Assembly: GCF_900101455.1 (NCBI RefSeq)
Contig: NZ_FMZJ01000012.1
Span: 62,001 to 126,000, forward strand
DNA length: 64,000 nt
DNA from: Sphingomonas sp. YR710
GTDB taxonomy: Bacteria; Pseudomonadota; Alphaproteobacteria; Sphingomonadales; Sphingomonadaceae
Reading direction: 5' to 3'
Positions 62,161 through 64,000 of the stretch are shown piece by piece. Position numbers and translations under genes: made by a program. Numbering within the stretch: position 1 is the stretch's first letter; each line of letters begins with the position of its first letter. The notes under the pieces were generated by a model. That model ran no database searches, was not told where the DNA came from, and saw nothing but the letters and a program-made list of their open reading frames with translations.

Positions 62161-62595
62161 TCAGGCGGCCGGCCCGGACAGGAGCAGGATCGCCGCCCGG
62201 ATCGCGAGCAGCAGCAGAACGAGCGATCCCGCCATGAAGACGGCGAAGCGCAGCTCGACGATATTGACCAAGGCCTGCACCAGGCTGTGGATGACCCGCA
62301 GCGCCACATAGATCCACGCCAGCGTCGCGTTGATCCCGCCGCCGGCGCCCAGCAACGACAGAGTAATTGCCGTCGCGTAGAACAATGTCGGCTGCTCCAT
62401 CAGATGATTGTAATTGTCGGCCTTCCACCGGACGCGTGGCGGGATCTGATCGATGAATTCGTTGTTCGGCCGGTTGCGATCATAGACGATCTTGAGCCGG
62501 AACATCGCCGGCAGCCGTGTGGCATAGAGCCATGCCCACATCACGAACGACCATAAGACCAGGCCGATGACGGCGCCGAGGATGGGGGTGTGCAT
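62161..62595 (-). CDS. MAPEG family membrane protein
   Basis: A 144-residue four-helix membrane protein of the MAPEG (eicosanoid/glutathione) family, with RLPAMFRLKIVYDRN, NHLMEQPTLFYATAITL and ALRVIHSLVQ. AGGAG precedes the ATG at 62595. Bacterial members are membrane-bound glutathione-linked or unknown-function proteins. It follows the S9 peptidase gene by 23 bases and may share its transcript. Confidence 0.88.
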   Translation of the reverse strand: MHTPILGAVIGLVLWSFVMWAWLYATRLPAMFRLKIVYDRNRPNNEFIDQIPPRVRWKADNYNHLMEQPTLFYATAITLSLLGAGGGINATLAWIYVALRVIHSLVQALVNIVELRFAVFMAGSLVLLLLAIRAAILLLSGPAA

Positions 62596-62618
62596 TGTCC
62601 GTTCTCCTGTCTGCCGCT

Positions 62619-64000
62619 TCACGATGGGTTGTATTTGGCGAGGAAGGCGTCGAGCCGGTCGAGCCAGTCCTTGAAGTTGGCGCTGCTCGAAAAGCCGTGA
62701 CCTTCCTTGTCGTGCGTGTAGAATTCGAAGGTCTTGCCGGCCTTTCTCAGCGCATCGGCATAAAGCTTCGATTGCTCGTAGGGAACGGTCTGATCGGCGT
62801 CTCCATGCATGATCAGCACGGGCACCATGAGCGAATTGACGCTGGCGATCGGAGACACGGTACGCGTGTCGAAATCGGGTGCTCCCTGAACAGTTCGCCG
62901 CCAATCTTTACGATAGCGTGGACTGATCCGGAAATTAATCTGATATTTCAGTTGTTTGCTGATATCGCTGATACCGGCATAGCTTGCGGCGCAGCGATAG
63001 CGCTCCGGATTGCGGTTGGCGCCCCAAAGCGCGGCATAGCCTCCATAGGAGGCGCCGACGATACATGCGCGCTTAGGATCGATGATGTCCTGGTTGGCGA
63101 GCCAGTCCATGCCGTCGTCGAGATCGTCCTGCATCGCGCGGCCCCACTGGCCTTCGCCCTTGGCGTAGAACTCCTTCCCGTAGCCGCCCGATCCCCGGAA
63201 ATTGGGCTGGAGCACGGCATAGCCGCGATTGGCGAAGAACTGGACTTCCGGATCGTAGCCGAGCTTGTCGCGAAGGTCGTACGGGCCGCCATGCGGGAAA
63301 ACGATCAGCGGCAGCCCCTTCGGTGCCCTTCCAGCCGGGAGGGTGAGATATGCATGAATTTCCAACCCATCGCGCGCTTTGTAACTGACGTAGCGTGTTT
63401 CGGACAGTTCGGCGGGCTGCAGCCGTTCGTTGTCGCTCGCGAGCAGAAACATTCGGTGCGCGGCAGGCAGAAAATTATAATAGGCGCCCGGGTCATTCGA
63501 TGCGCCGGACCAGATCAGTATCGACGTATTGTCGGAATTCATCGAAACGATGCGGTTGTCCTTTCCGGGGAGCGCGTGATCGATCTGTGCCTGCAGACGC
63601 TTCATGCGTTCGTCGAACCACACGATCCGATCGCGATCGTCGGTATATTCGACCGATGCGACGGCTTTGCCGTCGTTGGACGTAGTGAAATCCATGACGT
63701 CATAGTTGTCGCTGCGGAAGACCTGCTCGCCGAGTTCCTTCGTCGCATAGTTGAAATGGTATAGGCCGAACCTTCCGGTCTCTTTGTTGCTCAGCATATA
63801 GCCTTCGTCGGATCCACCGATGAAATGCAGCAGATCGAGCGTGCCATCTTGGTCGTCCGATTTGACACGCGGAAGCTTGCGGAATTTCTCGTCGGCAGTT
63901 CGTCGGTAGATCATGGACAGGCCGCGGTCGCTGGTGCTGGTCCCGGCGCGCACGACGCCCTTATCATCGGCATACCAATCGTCCACGTCGTTCCGGCTAT
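62619..64000 (-). CDS. S9 family prolyl oligopeptidase-like peptidase (partial, cut by the window edge)
   Basis: The C-terminal 460 or so residues of an S9 peptidase; the frame is open to the right edge, so the N-terminal propeller part and start are missing. The beta-propeller remains are followed by the catalytic domain. The Ser is in GASYGGYAALWGA, the Asp in MHGDADQTVP and the His in KEGHGF. The oxyanion HGGPYD motif and FRGSGGYGKEF are typical of acylaminoacyl-peptidase types. It probably degrades oligopeptides. Confidence 0.92.
   Translation of the reverse strand, partial: SRNDVDDWYADDKGVVRAGTSTSDRGLSMIYRRTADEKFRKLPRVKSDDQDGTLDLLHFIGGSDEGYMLSNKETGRFGLYHFNYATKELGEQVFRSDNYDVMDFTTSNDGKAVASVEYTDDRDRIVWFDERMKRLQAQIDHALPGKDNRIVSMNSDNTSILIWSGASNDPGAYYNFLPAAHRMFLLASDNERLQPAELSETRYVSYKARDGLEIHAYLTLPAGRAPKGLPLIVFPHGGPYDLRDKLGYDPEVQFFANRGYAVLQPNFRGSGGYGKEFYAKGEGQWGRAMQDDLDDGMDWLANQDIIDPKRACIVGASYGGYAALWGANRNPERYRCAASYAGISDISKQLKYQINFRISPRYRKDWRRTVQGAPDFDTRTVSPIASVNSLMVPVLIMHGDADQTVPYEQSKLYADALRKAGKTFEFYTHDKEGHGFSSSANFKDWLDRLDAFLAKYNPS

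Overview
The window looks like chromosomal DNA from a sphingomonad (Alphaproteobacteria, Sphingomonadaceae; Sphingomonas-like). The composition is GC-rich, antisense frames are open almost everywhere, and the gene order is typical of the group: coaD-PPIase-queA-tgt, then dut-coaBC-ubiB-ubiE / mutM-rpsT-dnaA, then aroK-aroB and xerD-accA. I see no rRNA, tRNA, CRISPR array, prophage or insertion sequence. Intergenic spaces carry many GC-rich palindromic repeats in inverted pairs.

Layout. 0-2 kb: a translationally coupled metallophosphoesterase/glycosyltransferase pair that matches the PlcP-Agt membrane-lipid remodelling operon, with a partial Pho-box-like site in front. 2.3-6.8 kb: trcR, xseB, ispA, coaD, a secreted cyclophilin and queA. 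6.8-10.7 kb: an alpha/beta hydrolase, an EI24/CysZ-like protein and a TauE/SafE exporter sit between queA and tgt, and a strongly structured palindromic element lies before tgt. 10.8-16.7 kb (minus): ubiE-ubiB-[mntA-hepT toxin-antitoxin]-coaBC-dut-moeB-dsrE, with nearly all junctions overlapping or only a few bases apart. 17-22.6 kb (plus): mutM, rpsT, dnaA, a degenerate NifU-like scaffold, a Kef-type antiporter and a DUF423 protein. 22.7-27.2 kb: accessory genes, including a broken ImmA/IrrE-like gene (8-bp tandem duplication) and a ferritin-like/GtrA/GT4 cluster.

27.4-33 kb: aroK-aroB facing a small membrane ORF, a large exported protein of unknown function, xerD and accA. 33-38.6 kb: an orphan HisKA_2 kinase, two Flp pilins, mutT, a methyltransferase, comF, grxC, a Nit-type amidase and a DUF1178 gene. 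38.8-40.5 kb: an SDR and an enoyl-CoA hydratase-like protein.

40.5-52.5 kb is the most coherent functional block, a short-chain carboxylate 'acetate switch' locus. A DcaP-like porin, an MHS-type MFS permease, a GNAT acetyltransferase and a PrpE-like acyl-CoA synthetase run leftward. Acetyl-CoA synthetase and a LuxR-type response regulator run rightward. A giant SLC5/STAC/PAS/histidine-kinase/receiver protein (CrbS-like) converges on the regulator. The divergent promoter holds a 10-bp inverted repeat that is a good candidate operator. 52.7-64 kb: an MFS efflux pump with a divergent LysR, a DUF885 peptidase, then an enoyl-CoA hydratase-like / N-formylglutamate amidohydrolase / lipoprotein / NAD(P)HX repair / RNA methyltransferase operon, a small outer-membrane protein, a MAPEG protein and an S9 peptidase cut by the right edge.
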